From Deltaproteobacteria bacterium (GTDB lineage Bacteria; Myxococcota_A; Polyangia; Polyangiales; Polyangiaceae), in contig JACRCQ010000030.1 in the NCBI GenBank assembly GCA_016218915.1, positions 372,001 through 436,000 on the forward strand: a stretch of 64,000 bases of DNA, written 5' to 3'. Shown piece after piece: positions 8,157 to 17,727 of this stretch. The notes beneath the pieces were generated by a model, which saw nothing but the letters and a program-made list of their open reading frames with translations, was not told the DNA's origin and did no database searches. Position numbers and translations under genes: made by a program. How positions within the stretch are numbered: the first letter of the stretch is position 1; the number at the start of each line of letters is the position of its first letter.

Positions 8157-8645
8157 ATGCGCTCGATGAGCCCGGTGGAAGTGGCGCTGGTGATTGCGAT
8201 TGGCGGCTCAGCGCTCGCTGCGGCGACACCCGCATTCCTTCGGGATCTGCGCGCATCTCGATCGTCGGAGGCCATTGACGGCTTGGCGAAGATCTCCTCG
8301 CGCGCTGCTGCCTATTCCGAGGGGCGTGATCTGGCTGCGTCCTTTCCAGCGCCCGCGCCGCTCACTCCGGCCGAGGTTCCCCGCGGCAAGCCGACTGTGG
8401 ATCCTCCCGGGACCTGGGACACTCCCACCTGGAAGGCGCTCGATTTCGGTTTCACCTCGGCCCACTCTTTTTCGTTCTCTTTCGATGTGGCAAGTGATCC
8501 CTCGCGCATCTGGTTCAAGGCGCAGGCCCACGGCGACCTCAATGGCGATGGCGTGACGTCCACGTTCCTGGTCGAGGGAGAGCGCCGCCCAGGCCAGAAC
8601 GCGGTGGTTCTCCCAGGCCTCCATGTCAACCGCGAGGTCGAGTAG
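8157..8645 (+). CDS. Degenerate pilin-like protein lacking a leader peptide
   Basis: The 162-residue product begins MRSMSPVEVALVIAIGG and continues with an Ala-rich helix ending ATPAF, laid out like a mature type IV pilin helix. There is no basic leader or G/A-F cut site. If translation starts at the second Met (8166), the Glu falls exactly at position 5, as in mature pilins. The C-terminal half has WFKAQAHGDLNGDGVTSTF, the same Asp-rich loop as in the two true pilins nearby. It could be inserted and used without processing, act as a minor or priming subunit, or be a decayed paralogue. It sits between two GT-C genes on the same strand. Start codon uncertain (8157 or 8166); no clear ribosome site. 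Confidence 0.75.
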   Translation: MRSMSPVEVALVIAIGGSALAAATPAFLRDLRASRSSEAIDGLAKISSRAAAYSEGRDLAASFPAPAPLTPAEVPRGKPTVDPPGTWDTPTWKALDFGFTSAHSFSFSFDVASDPSRIWFKAQAHGDLNGDGVTSTFLVEGERRPGQNAVVLPGLHVNREVE

Positions 8646-8693
8646 ACGACCCAGCTGCGCGCTCGCGCACACCAAGCCCGAGATCCCACTGGC

Positions 8694-10736
8694 ATGACCC
8701 CAGCCGAACCAGCTACCGCGCCTACCGGAAACGAAGCGAAGGGAGGTCGTGAGCCCGCGCTCGACCCGCGCGTGAGGCAATGGCTCCTGGTTGCGCTGCT
8801 CCTGACCCTGGTCGCCGCCTGCCAGGTGAGCGTGCTGGACGGCGGCTTCTTCTGGGACGACTTCCCGCTGATCGTGGACAACCAGGCAGTCCGCAATGGG
8901 CAGCCGCTGGCTTCGTGGCTTGTCGACCCCTTCTGGCAAGCGGGCGCGATGCTGGCCGACTCCCGCGGCTTGTATCGTCCGCTCACGATGCTGTCGTATC
9001 GACTCGATTGGATCCTGCATGCCGCCAATGCGGCCGGATTCCACGCCACCAACCTCCTCGTGCACCTTGCCAACGCCGTGCTCCTGGTGATCGTCGCCCG
9101 CAGATTCGGCGCTTCGATCCTTGCCGCAGGGCTCGGCGCCGCTTGCTGGGCCGCGCTTCCCAGGTTGACTGAATGCACGGCGTGGATCTCCGGTCGCACC
9201 GACATGTTGGCTCTGCTCTGCGTGCTGATCGCGTTTGCCCTCTGGCCTTGGGACCACGCGGCCGGGCGCTCGGCTCGCAAGCAGGTCGCGGCTGCAGTCT
9301 TCGCAGCGCTCGCATTGTTCTGCGGATTGCTCTGCAAAGAGGTTGCGATCGCTGCCGTCCTCGGAATCGGCGTCGCCGAGCTCCGAAGGTGGAAGAGCCT
9401 CGACGGCCCGACGCGTCTGCGCAATGCGGTCGTTCTCGCGGCAGCCCTGACCCCCTATGCGATTCTGCGCGTCGTCGCTTTGGGAAAGACCCAGAGCCCG
9501 GCAGAGGTCCTCAACCTACCCATGCGACTCCTGCGAGTTGTGGCTGCCGCAGGCACCTACGCGGTCATGCTTGCGGATCCTTTCAGGCCGAATGCGCAGA
9601 TCGGGTCGGCCACGAAGCCGGATGTAGCCGCTGTCTTGATCGGCTCCTTGTTCCTCATCGGGCTGGTGATCCTCGGCAAGATGGTCTGGCGCAACGGCTC
9701 GGCTTCGGCCGTCGCCGCGTTCGCCGCATCCGTCGCCTCCCTCGTCATGGTGATGCATGTCGTTCCGATGCCCATCAACGTGATGGCAGCGGATCGATTC
9801 CTCTACCTCCCGACCGCGTTCGCCATGCTTGCCGCTGTTCAGCTCGTAGGTCCGCTCCCGGCCGCGCGCAGAACCCCGGTCGCCGCCGCGATAGGCATCG
9901 CGTCCTTGGTCCTTGCGATCGCGAGCTATCGGCGAATCCAGCAGTGGAATGAGCCCCTTCGATTCTGGCTCGACACGTGCGAGACCGCGGACGCCGGCAA
10001 CTACGTACCTCCGGGCCAGCTCGGCGTGGTCCTGCAAGAGGAAGGATACTTCGAGGATGCCGCGTTGATGCATCGCCGCGTGCTGACGCTGCTCAACGCG
10101 ACCGGACACCACGGCAGCGCCCGGTGGCGCACAGCGGAGACCAACCTGGCCGAGACCCTCGCTGCGCTCGGCCAATACGAACAGGCGCGCCAGATCTGGC
10201 TGCGTGCGGTCGAAGAGACCCCTACGTTTGCCTTCGGATGGCAACGGCTGGGGCGGGTCGAAGCGTGGCTGGAGCACTGGGATTCCGCGCGCCAGGCCAC
10301 GCAGCAGGCTGCCAGGCTGTGGCCGGACAACCCGAAGGTCGGCAACCAGCTCGATGCAATCGGCGTCTGGCAGGCGATCGCCCAGGAGATGCCCGAGGAT
10401 TCTGCCGCAGACAGAGACGCAAACCTCGCGTTTGCGCGAGCCCGCTCGTTGACGTTGCTGGGGCGTCTCCCCGAAGCCGAGCACCTCTGGAAGCGCCTGA
10501 TCGAGACTTCGCAGCGTGAGCCGGTGCTCCTGGAAGCGTACCGGTTCTACGCGCAGGACGCGAGCCCACGGCAAGCGGCCTGGGCTCTTGCCAGGATCGA
10601 GAAGTCCCCATTGACCGGGGAGCAACGGGATGCACTGCGGCTGGTGCTGGCACGACGCGCGGAGTCATCGGCACGGGTCGAGCCACTGCTTCCGCGCGTG
10701 CGTGCATGGGTCCAGCGAATGCCCGAATCGAGCTGA
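8694..10736 (+). CDS. TMTC-like GT-C glycosyltransferase with C-terminal TPRs
   Basis: This 680-residue protein resembles TMTC-type (membrane plus TPR) O-glycosyltransferases. The first membrane helix (about 29-43) is followed by GGFFWDDFPLI with the acidic WDD (54-56). Family motifs follow: YRPLTMLSYRLDW, then HATNLLVHLANAVLL and WISGRTDMLALL. About ten membrane helices run to residue 415. The soluble C-terminus (about 430-620) has several TPR-like helices (LAETLAALGQYEQARQIWLR and similar), which in the family bind the protein acceptor. It follows the leaderless pilin-like gene by 48 bases. Transfer of a sugar from a lipid carrier to pilin or another exported protein is inferred. Its stop is 4 bases from the stop of the convergent gene. 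Confidence 0.78.
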   Translation: MTPAEPATAPTGNEAKGGREPALDPRVRQWLLVALLLTLVAACQVSVLDGGFFWDDFPLIVDNQAVRNGQPLASWLVDPFWQAGAMLADSRGLYRPLTMLSYRLDWILHAANAAGFHATNLLVHLANAVLLVIVARRFGASILAAGLGAACWAALPRLTECTAWISGRTDMLALLCVLIAFALWPWDHAAGRSARKQVAAAVFAALALFCGLLCKEVAIAAVLGIGVAELRRWKSLDGPTRLRNAVVLAAALTPYAILRVVALGKTQSPAEVLNLPMRLLRVVAAAGTYAVMLADPFRPNAQIGSATKPDVAAVLIGSLFLIGLVILGKMVWRNGSASAVAAFAASVASLVMVMHVVPMPINVMAADRFLYLPTAFAMLAAVQLVGPLPAARRTPVAAAIGIASLVLAIASYRRIQQWNEPLRFWLDTCETADAGNYVPPGQLGVVLQEEGYFEDAALMHRRVLTLLNATGHHGSARWRTAETNLAETLAALGQYEQARQIWLRAVEETPTFAFGWQRLGRVEAWLEHWDSARQATQQAARLWPDNPKVGNQLDAIGVWQAIAQEMPEDSAADRDANLAFARARSLTLLGRLPEAEHLWKRLIETSQREPVLLEAYRFYAQDASPRQAAWALARIEKSPLTGEQRDALRLVLARRAESSARVEPLLPRVRAWVQRMPESS

Positions 10737-10740
10737 GCCG

Positions 10741-13700
10741 TCATCGCTTGTCAGCTTCGAAAAGGCGATCGAGCACATCCGCGCTGAGCTTCGCCGCAGC
10801 ATTGAGCGCGTGGGAGCAGTGCGGGCGAGCCCCTCGCACATCCCCGCGGCGTACGAGCTCCGAGCAGAGCGCCGCATTGGCCTCTCCGAACGAAGGCTCC
10901 AGCTCGAGCGTACGCCGAAGCTCCGCCGTGCCGGACTCTGGGTCGCCGATGGCGTGGTAGATGGCCGCGAGAATGAATCGGGCATCCGCATCTCGTGGAG
11001 CCAGAGCCAGCCCATCGAGGTAGGCTGCCACCGCCTCCTGCCGGTTGCCCATGGCGTTGAGCATGAATCCAAGCGCGAATCGAGCGTGCGCGCTCCTCGG
11101 CTCCAGCACCGTCGCCTTGCGAAGCAGCTCGATTGCCTCTGGCTTGTCGCCCTGCGCAGCCCGGACAAGCCCGAGCCGGAGAGTTGCTCGGAACGACTCT
11201 GGTGAGGCCCGGTACTCCGCTTCGATCCTCTCCAGCTCTCCAGCCGCCGGCAGGGCAGGGGGACGCCCCCCGCGCGTTCCCCTCTTTGCGAAGAACTCGC
11301 GCAGATATCCGCTCTGCCCGATGGTCTCCGCTTCGGGGCCGACCGTGTCGAATGGCGACATCACAGCAGGGGTCGGCGGCGGATCCACCGTCGAGATTCG
11401 CAGGAATTCCGGCTGCGCATAGGCGCGTCCGAGCAGGCTCAGGTAGATGTCGAGCGCGTGGACGCTGCCTTGGCGACGTGCGTCCGCGCACTGCGGGCAC
11501 CACTCCTTGACATCCGCCACATGGAACAGCGAGGCGGGGATCGCAGTCCGATAGTAGTGGGAAAGGACCGAGTACTCCATGCGGGGCCGATCGTCCGTGA
11601 TCGGCGCGCTCGCCGCCGTTGCCTCGAGAAGCGCGGACGGGCCCGCCACGAACGTGCCGATCAGCTCCGTGAGCGTGGAGAGATTGACCGTGCGCAAGTC
11701 AGTCTCCACTGCGGGTCTCGCATGCAGGTTGCGCTCGACCACCGCCAGATCGAGCTCGATCCCGGCTCGATTGGTGCCCAAGAGGATCAGCTCCCCGAGG
11801 TGACCGGACAGGAGCACGGACTGGGGAAACACATCCACGAAGGAGCGCACGATCGACAAGGACGTCGCAGTGTCCACCTGGTAGACGGGAAGCCATTGCG
11901 TGACGAATCCGCCGGGCTTGAGACGGCTGCGCGCCAGTTGGTAGAACTCCGTGGAATAGAGGGCTGCTACACCCGCGAAGGCAATCGGAGGTGGCTCGAG
12001 GGTCACCAGATCGAACGAGCCGGGCGGCACCATGCGCAGGTGCTGGCGCCCGTCGTTGACGTACACGCGGACTCGCGGATCGCGCAGGATTCCCCCGTTG
12101 GTTGCCGCGAACGTATCTGCATAGGACAGGACGTGCCGGGACAGGTCTGCCACTTCCAGCCGATGCACCGTCGGGTGGAGCGACGCCGCATGCAGGGTGT
12201 TGCCCACCCCGAAGCAGATCACGAGAACGTCACGCGGCTCGTCGATCTGGAGCAGCGGGACGTGGGAGAACGCCCGCATGTATCTCTGGCCGGGCGGAAG
12301 GGTCGACGACATCGAGTGTCCGTTCGTCCAGAGCCTGCGAGAGCCACCAGGGTTCGCAGTGACGGCGATGATCTCGTTCGGGCCCTCGCTGCGCGCCAGC
12401 ACTACCTCGTAGGCTGGAATGTAGGAGAAGGCTCGCTGCAGCAGCGCGTCCTCCGGCACCAGGAGCACGAACGCTCCGACGGAGCCGAACGCGACGACGA
12501 GACCGGAGAGGAAGACGTAGTCCGCGACCGTGGGCGCGCTCGCCTCTGTGAGCTTTCCGCGCGTCGAAAGGTAGAACGGGATGGCAGCGAGGGCAGCGAT
12601 TGCGGTCAGGATGAGCACGCTCCACTGTCCGCCGAGCCAAGGAATCATGAGGAATCCGGCACCGAGCGAGCCGACGACCGCGCCGATGGTATTGGCGAGG
12701 TACAGAGCGCCGGCGCGACGCCCCACCTGGGCTTCCGCCCGCTGCACATTCGCATTCGCGAGGGAAAAAGAGGCCCCGAGGAGGACTGCGGGGACGGCCA
12801 CGAGCGGGAGCGTGGCGCGGAACAATGCCGCATATTGGCGAGCGCCTGACAGCTCGGCCGGGGGAGGAAGCGAAGCGTAGGCCTGACGGACCAGCTCGCC
12901 AGCCCACAACGGGTCGAATCGCCAGAGCAGGGCGAGCGTCGAGGCCGCAAGCAACGACTGACAGATCGCGAAGAGCAGCTCCGGTCTGCCCCACCTGCGT
13001 TGCGCCCAGCCCCCGAGCGAGGACCCGATCCAGATCCCCGACAGAATCACCGTGAGCAGAATCGAAAGCACGGATCGGAACTGTCCCAACGCCCCGCCCA
13101 GGATCCGGAACCAGACAATCTCCAGACCCATGGCAGCGAACCCAGAAAGAAAGATCGCAGCCGAGGTCATGCCCAGGATGCGTGCGCCGTCCGCGTCTCG
13201 CGCGCGTCTCGCGGGCTCCTCCTGGCGCGACGGCGATGCTGCGGACGACACGCTTCGAGACAGGACGAGGGCTCCGACGCCGACGCTCAGGTTGATGAAT
13301 GCCGCGAGTCGCTGCGTCTGGAGCAGGCCAAGCGCGGGCACGAACGCAAGGTCGGTCAGGAGGCTCCCCACAGCAGCACCTGCCGTGTTGAAGCCGTACA
13401 GGGCGCCCACCCGGAGCCCGGTCAGCTCCAGATCGCGCGCAATCAGGTGGCGAATGAGCAGCGTCAGCGTGGCTCCCATGAGCAGGGTCACGGGCGTGAG
13501 AAGGGCGACTGCTACGCCGTAGCGAAGGGCGACGGAGCTGGTGGAAAGCTCGAACCAGCCATTCCCTCCCACCGCATAGGAGGAAATGGAGGCTGAGACT
13601 CCGGCCAGGTGCGGGAGGATGGCGGCGAGAAGCACGCCGAACAGGCCGATGAGCACTTCGGCGACGCCGTAGGCCGCGACGAGGGAACGTCGACCTGCCT

Positions 13701-13893
13701 GGCGATCCGCGAAGGCGCCTGCGAAGTAGCTGCCCACGCCGAGACCGAGCATGAACACCGCGGTGACGAGGGAGGCAGAGTGGATGCTGTTGCCGAAGAT
13801 GTTGCCGAACTGCCGCACCCACACGATCTGGTAGACGAGCCCGCTGATCCCGGACAGAAAGAAGAGGACATAGAGGGCGATGCTGGAAGGCAT
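10741..13893 (-). CDS. Membrane/spermidine-synthase-like fusion with C-terminal TPRs
   Basis: This 1050-residue protein starts with an MFS-like membrane region (ALYVLFFLSGISGLVYQIVW, about residues 1-480, two sets of helices). A spermidine-synthase-fold domain follows (about 500-780) with the SAM-pocket motif VLVICFGVGNT near 560, an acidic strand (LEVADLS), VNDGRQHL and the ITDDRPRMEYS signature near 768. The last 160 residues are TPR-like (PEAIELLRKATVLEPRSAHA). The Gly-rich loop is weaker than in true spermidine synthases (GVGN), so aminopropyl transfer is not assured; many members of this fusion family have no known activity. It is the second gene of a tandem pair, 25 bases after a shorter paralogue. 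No known pathway can be assigned. Confidence 0.8.
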   Translation of the reverse strand: MPSSIALYVLFFLSGISGLVYQIVWVRQFGNIFGNSIHSASLVTAVFMLGLGVGSYFAGAFADRQAGRRSLVAAYGVAEVLIGLFGVLLAAILPHLAGVSASISSYAVGGNGWFELSTSSVALRYGVAVALLTPVTLLMGATLTLLIRHLIARDLELTGLRVGALYGFNTAGAAVGSLLTDLAFVPALGLLQTQRLAAFINLSVGVGALVLSRSVSSAASPSRQEEPARRARDADGARILGMTSAAIFLSGFAAMGLEIVWFRILGGALGQFRSVLSILLTVILSGIWIGSSLGGWAQRRWGRPELLFAICQSLLAASTLALLWRFDPLWAGELVRQAYASLPPPAELSGARQYAALFRATLPLVAVPAVLLGASFSLANANVQRAEAQVGRRAGALYLANTIGAVVGSLGAGFLMIPWLGGQWSVLILTAIAALAAIPFYLSTRGKLTEASAPTVADYVFLSGLVVAFGSVGAFVLLVPEDALLQRAFSYIPAYEVVLARSEGPNEIIAVTANPGGSRRLWTNGHSMSSTLPPGQRYMRAFSHVPLLQIDEPRDVLVICFGVGNTLHAASLHPTVHRLEVADLSRHVLSYADTFAATNGGILRDPRVRVYVNDGRQHLRMVPPGSFDLVTLEPPPIAFAGVAALYSTEFYQLARSRLKPGGFVTQWLPVYQVDTATSLSIVRSFVDVFPQSVLLSGHLGELILLGTNRAGIELDLAVVERNLHARPAVETDLRTVNLSTLTELIGTFVAGPSALLEATAASAPITDDRPRMEYSVLSHYYRTAIPASLFHVADVKEWCPQCADARRQGSVHALDIYLSLLGRAYAQPEFLRISTVDPPPTPAVMSPFDTVGPEAETIGQSGYLREFFAKRGTRGGRPPALPAAGELERIEAEYRASPESFRATLRLGLVRAAQGDKPEAIELLRKATVLEPRSAHARFALGFMLNAMGNRQEAVAAYLDGLALAPRDADARFILAAIYHAIGDPESGTAELRRTLELEPSFGEANAALCSELVRRGDVRGARPHCSHALNAAAKLSADVLDRLFEADKR

Positions 13894-13918
13894 GCGAGCG
13901 CTTTCGAGAGGCGAGTGC

Positions 13919-16042
13919 CTACGAATCCAGGTTCGGGCGAGCAGCCGCGGCAGCAGGGGCGCGCCGAGCGTTCCACATCAGAAGGAGGAACACGGCCGAA
14001 TAGCAGAGTGCCACCACGATCGCGAGGTCGTTGTATCCGAGCACCATGCTCCCGTACTCGAGGATCCCTCCCAACGTCGCACCGATCAGGTTCCATCCAA
14101 AGACGTGCTCAGGCGCCTTCTGGTCGCTGAAGATCAGGCTGAACACGAGGTTGGCGAAGTACAGGGGGGAGAAGGTGAGCAGGCTGGCGAAGACGAATCT
14201 CAGCGCGGGGTTCCCGAGCCCGAGCAGGTTGCGCAAAGGGAAGATGAGAGTTGCCAGCGAGGACAGGATCAGCAGGAGGAATATGAGGCTCAGGTAGGTC
14301 TTGCTCTTGAAGAGCTTTGCGGTCCAGTTGGCCAGCAAGACGAGGACGAGCACGCCTAGAAACACCAGGGAGTTGTTCACCCAGGTCGTTCCGAACAGAA
14401 GGCTGAACTGGATGATGCTCTTGGTTTCGAGGAGCAGGAACGCGACGCCCATGAGTGCGAATGCGACCTTGATCGCGGCGTCGCCCTTGTATCCGCCGCG
14501 CTTGCGGCTATTCCACTGGAGCAGCGCCAGCAGCGCGCCCAGCAACACCGAGAGCCCGGCAATGGCGCCCTTGTACACGCCGGGGATCGCGCGGTTCCTG
14601 AGATACAAGAAGGGCCAGTCGTCGGTCGGCATCTCGACCTGCAGCGCGGCCATTCTCTGACGGAGCTCTGGGGTCAGGGGATCCCCCTTGGTCGCGCTCA
14701 CGATCACGAAATCGCCGTGATGCGCCAGGATCCTCGGCTGCATGTCGGTCGCCGCTGCCAGCGTCTTCTGCAGCTTCTCCAGCAGCCACGGCTCGCGATA
14801 GGAATTGTAGAGAAGAATCGAGCCCCCCTCGTTGAGCAGCTCGAAGGCCCGGGCGAAGGACTCCTTCGTAAACAGGTAGTTCTCCAGCCTGAGCTGCGAC
14901 ATCGAGCTCGCCTTGACCAGCGAATCCGTGAGCGCAAAGATGATCAGATCGTACGTGCGCCGCGTCGATGTCATGAACGCTCGGCCGTCCGTGATCGTCA
15001 GCGTGACCCGCGGATCCGCGTAGGGACGCAGCGGATGATGGCGACGTCCGATATCCGCAATCGCAGGATCGATCTCGACCGCATCGACGTGCGTGACGCC
15101 GTTTCCCAGGGCGACGCCGACGTCGTTTCCGGAGCCAGCGCCAAGGATGAGGACTTCCCGATAGGGCTGAAGCTCCTTGCGCGTCGCACGTGCGTCGTAG
15201 ATCCACTGGTAGAACGACGCGGGGACTTCCTTGGGTGTGATGATGTCCTGGTGGTGGACGCCGTTGGCGTAGACGGACCCGCCTTCGGACTTGCGGGCGA
15301 ACTCGAGCTTCTGGTAGGGGGACCACACCACCTCCAGGGAGCCTGCGTACGTCTTGTCGCGCAGCAGGTGAGCGTCCTGCGAGCGAGCGAGCAGCACCAC
15401 GCCCAGGGCGGGGATCAGGGGAATCCACGCGGTCTTCCAGCAGTCGCACAGGGAGAGCAGGAACACAGCCAGGAACAGGAGGAACCAGACCCATGCCGGG
15501 ACCTGCAACCAGCTCATGAGCATGAAGAGCACGATCCCCAAGCACGAGCCTGAGATATCCAGCGTATAGGCCGTCAGCGGGCTGAAGGCCTGAAAACTCT
15601 TTGCCGTACGCTGTGCAATGCTTGCGAAGATCAGCGTCACCGAGAGCATGGACACGACGAACGGCAGGTAGCTCTGCTGAGCCAATGCCTTGGGGACGGC
15701 GGTGAAGTAGAGATCGTCGCCGAACAGCGCCGATCGGCTGGAGAACCCGGGCATCGAGGGGTGTTTGAAGTAGACGAACGCCACGAGCGCGAGCAAGAGG
15801 AAGAATGCTAGATGATAGACGGTGGTGGAGCGCTTCGCGCTCAGATGGTGGTGGAAGGTGAATCCGATCCCCATCCCGACGAATACGGAAATGAGCACCA
15901 GATTGGGGAAATACCCCAGATTCCAGATGTGCCCGGACAGATAGCGAATCAGGACGAGCTCAAGAAAGAGGGTAGCGAATCCGAGCAGGAATAGCTGCAG
16001 GCCGGTGCGGGACCACGCCGGTGCATGACTGGTGTCCGTCAT
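13919..16042 (-). CDS. Membrane/spermidine-synthase-like fusion protein
   Basis: This 707-residue protein has an N-terminal membrane domain (about 15-220), a central SAM-binding Rossmann domain with LILGAGSGNDVG near residue 300, VDAVEID, ITDGRAFM and LIIFALTDS, the DDWPFLYLRNRAIPG segment near 475, and a second membrane domain (about 495-690). This helix-catalytic-helix order is typical of the integral-membrane spermidine synthase-like family, whose substrates are mostly unknown. ATG 16042 is chosen because AGGA lies 13 bases upstream and the hydrophobic start follows at once; ATG 16072 is an alternative. It is transcribed with the paralogue at 10741 and is divergent from the TMTC-like gene at 16195. 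Unlike its neighbour it has no TPR tail. Confidence 0.82.
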   Translation of the reverse strand: MTDTSHAPAWSRTGLQLFLLGFATLFLELVLIRYLSGHIWNLGYFPNLVLISVFVGMGIGFTFHHHLSAKRSTTVYHLAFFLLLALVAFVYFKHPSMPGFSSRSALFGDDLYFTAVPKALAQQSYLPFVVSMLSVTLIFASIAQRTAKSFQAFSPLTAYTLDISGSCLGIVLFMLMSWLQVPAWVWFLLFLAVFLLSLCDCWKTAWIPLIPALGVVLLARSQDAHLLRDKTYAGSLEVVWSPYQKLEFARKSEGGSVYANGVHHQDIITPKEVPASFYQWIYDARATRKELQPYREVLILGAGSGNDVGVALGNGVTHVDAVEIDPAIADIGRRHHPLRPYADPRVTLTITDGRAFMTSTRRTYDLIIFALTDSLVKASSMSQLRLENYLFTKESFARAFELLNEGGSILLYNSYREPWLLEKLQKTLAAATDMQPRILAHHGDFVIVSATKGDPLTPELRQRMAALQVEMPTDDWPFLYLRNRAIPGVYKGAIAGLSVLLGALLALLQWNSRKRGGYKGDAAIKVAFALMGVAFLLLETKSIIQFSLLFGTTWVNNSLVFLGVLVLVLLANWTAKLFKSKTYLSLIFLLLILSSLATLIFPLRNLLGLGNPALRFVFASLLTFSPLYFANLVFSLIFSDQKAPEHVFGWNLIGATLGGILEYGSMVLGYNDLAIVVALCYSAVFLLLMWNARRAPAAAAARPNLDS

Positions 16043-16194
16043 CGCGATATTGTCATCCTGTGTGCCGCGCATTTTGGACGGGGTCGCGCAGCGTGGCAAG
16101 CGGGTTCTGTGGGTAGGCCGTCGGTTCACCGCGCTTCGATCGGCGATACCCCGCGCGAAGCAGATTTCGCGTGCCATTGTCGGTCAACCGCGGC

Positions 16195-17727
16195 ATGCTT
16201 CTCCGTCCTGAGATGGCGGGACACGGGCTCCACCGAGAGAAGCAGCCGATACCGTGGGGGGACCGAGTCTGGCCCGCGGTGCGAGAACACGCGGGATTGC
16301 TCGCAGCGCTGCTCGTGATCGCGCTCCTGTTCTCGCCTTGCCTCGGGTTTCGATTCGTCAATTGGGACGACGACATTCATGTATATCGGAATCCCCTCGT
16401 CGTCGCCCCGGCGACCACCTCCTGGAGCGAGGCTCTCCGGACTCCTGCTCTCGGCTACCCTTCGCCCCTGACCGTCGCCTCCTACAGGTTGGAGCATTGG
16501 GCCGTCGGGCTCGCTCCGTGGCTCTACCATCTCGACAACGTGCTGCTGCACCTGCTCGTATGCGCGCTCGTCTATCAGATTGCTGTCCGGCTGGCCTTGA
16601 GCCGCGCCGGCGGCACAGTCGCCGTGCTCGTTTTCGGGCTGCATCCCGCGGTCGTGGAACCCGTGGTCTGGGTTACCGGGCGCAAGGATCTGTTGGCGGC
16701 GGCCGGCGTTCTCGCCGGGGCCAGCGTGCTGTTGCGGCGCGGGGAAACCGGAGCAAAGCGAGGGGCGCTGGTTGCTCTGTGGGGCGCTCTCGGCGGGCTC
16801 GCGAAGCCGGTAGCCCTGTTCCTGCCCCTGTTGATCGTTGCCTGGTCGCGTCTTCTGTCGCGGCTTCGGTGGACCCGCGCACTTGTCGTCGCCGCCCCGT
16901 CCGCGGTCGTGTTATCGCCATTGTTCGTCCTGGCCCTGACAGGCCAGCTGCGCGTGGGTGCAGTCTCCCGCAATGCCTCGATGGCCGCGGTCCTGCGGGA
17001 GGCGTGGTACGCCCTCGGGTTTCACCTCGCTCTGGTCCTCGGCCTGCGAACGCCGTCCGCCAAACACCTGGTGCTGCGTCCGCCTGCGTTCGATCCCTGG
17101 GTCGATCTGGTGCCGCTGGCTTTCGGCCTCGTGGTTGTTGCCGCATTGTGGGTGCTGGATGGGCGCCGGCGCCGCATAGCCCTTGCCGGCCTGATCTTCA
17201 GCGCACTCGCCTACCTCCCCAGTGCAAACCTCATTCCGCTCGTACGCTATCTCGCGGACTCTTACGTGTACCTACCGCTTGCCGGGCTCGCATGGTCCGT
17301 GGGTGCGGCGTGCGACGCGCTCGGCGAGGCGATTCGACCACGCCCACGATGGTTGCACCTCGCGTTCGCGGGGGCAGGCGTCGTTGGCCTCGCGGTGATT
17401 GCTTCCAGCTCGATCGGTCGTGTCCCTGTGTGGCGCAACGGCGTCACACTCTGGACTGACGTCGCCTTGCACGCACCGCCGAGCCCGAATGTCTGCAGGC
17501 AGCTCGGCAACGCGTACAACGAGCTGGAGCAGCACGACCGCGCGCTTGCGCAGTACCAGGCTTGTGCGAGACAGTTCGACCCGGCGCTGTTCCGATCGAA
17601 CATAGGTGTCACGCTTTTCGTGCTTGGGCGTCACGACGAGGCGCGCGATGCGTTTCGCGCGATCCTGCTGGATCGTCCGGGAGACCCGATTGCCCTGAAG
17701 TACCTCGGTTTGCTGGACGGCCGGTAG
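16195..17727 (+). CDS. TMTC-like GT-C glycosyltransferase (short TPR tail)
   Basis: A second TMTC-like protein of about 510 residues. A first membrane helix is followed by RFVNWDDDIHVYRNP, with the acidic WDDD motif expected for GT-C catalysis, then YPSPLTVASYRLEHW, HLDNVLLHLLVCALV and VVWVTGRKDLLAAAG, the same order of motifs as in the protein at 8694. About ten helices follow, then two TPR units at the C-terminus (CRQLGNAYNELEQHDRALAQ). The start is not fixed: GTG 16171, ATG 16195 and ATG 16213 are all in frame, none with a clear ribosome site. The last 119 bases overlap the 3' end of the convergent radical SAM gene. The substrate is unknown; protein O-glycosylation is the family expectation. 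Confidence 0.8.
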   Translation: MLLRPEMAGHGLHREKQPIPWGDRVWPAVREHAGLLAALLVIALLFSPCLGFRFVNWDDDIHVYRNPLVVAPATTSWSEALRTPALGYPSPLTVASYRLEHWAVGLAPWLYHLDNVLLHLLVCALVYQIAVRLALSRAGGTVAVLVFGLHPAVVEPVVWVTGRKDLLAAAGVLAGASVLLRRGETGAKRGALVALWGALGGLAKPVALFLPLLIVAWSRLLSRLRWTRALVVAAPSAVVLSPLFVLALTGQLRVGAVSRNASMAAVLREAWYALGFHLALVLGLRTPSAKHLVLRPPAFDPWVDLVPLAFGLVVVAALWVLDGRRRRIALAGLIFSALAYLPSANLIPLVRYLADSYVYLPLAGLAWSVGAACDALGEAIRPRPRWLHLAFAGAGVVGLAVIASSSIGRVPVWRNGVTLWTDVALHAPPSPNVCRQLGNAYNELEQHDRALAQYQACARQFDPALFRSNIGVTLFVLGRHDEARDAFRAILLDRPGDPIALKYLGLLDGR

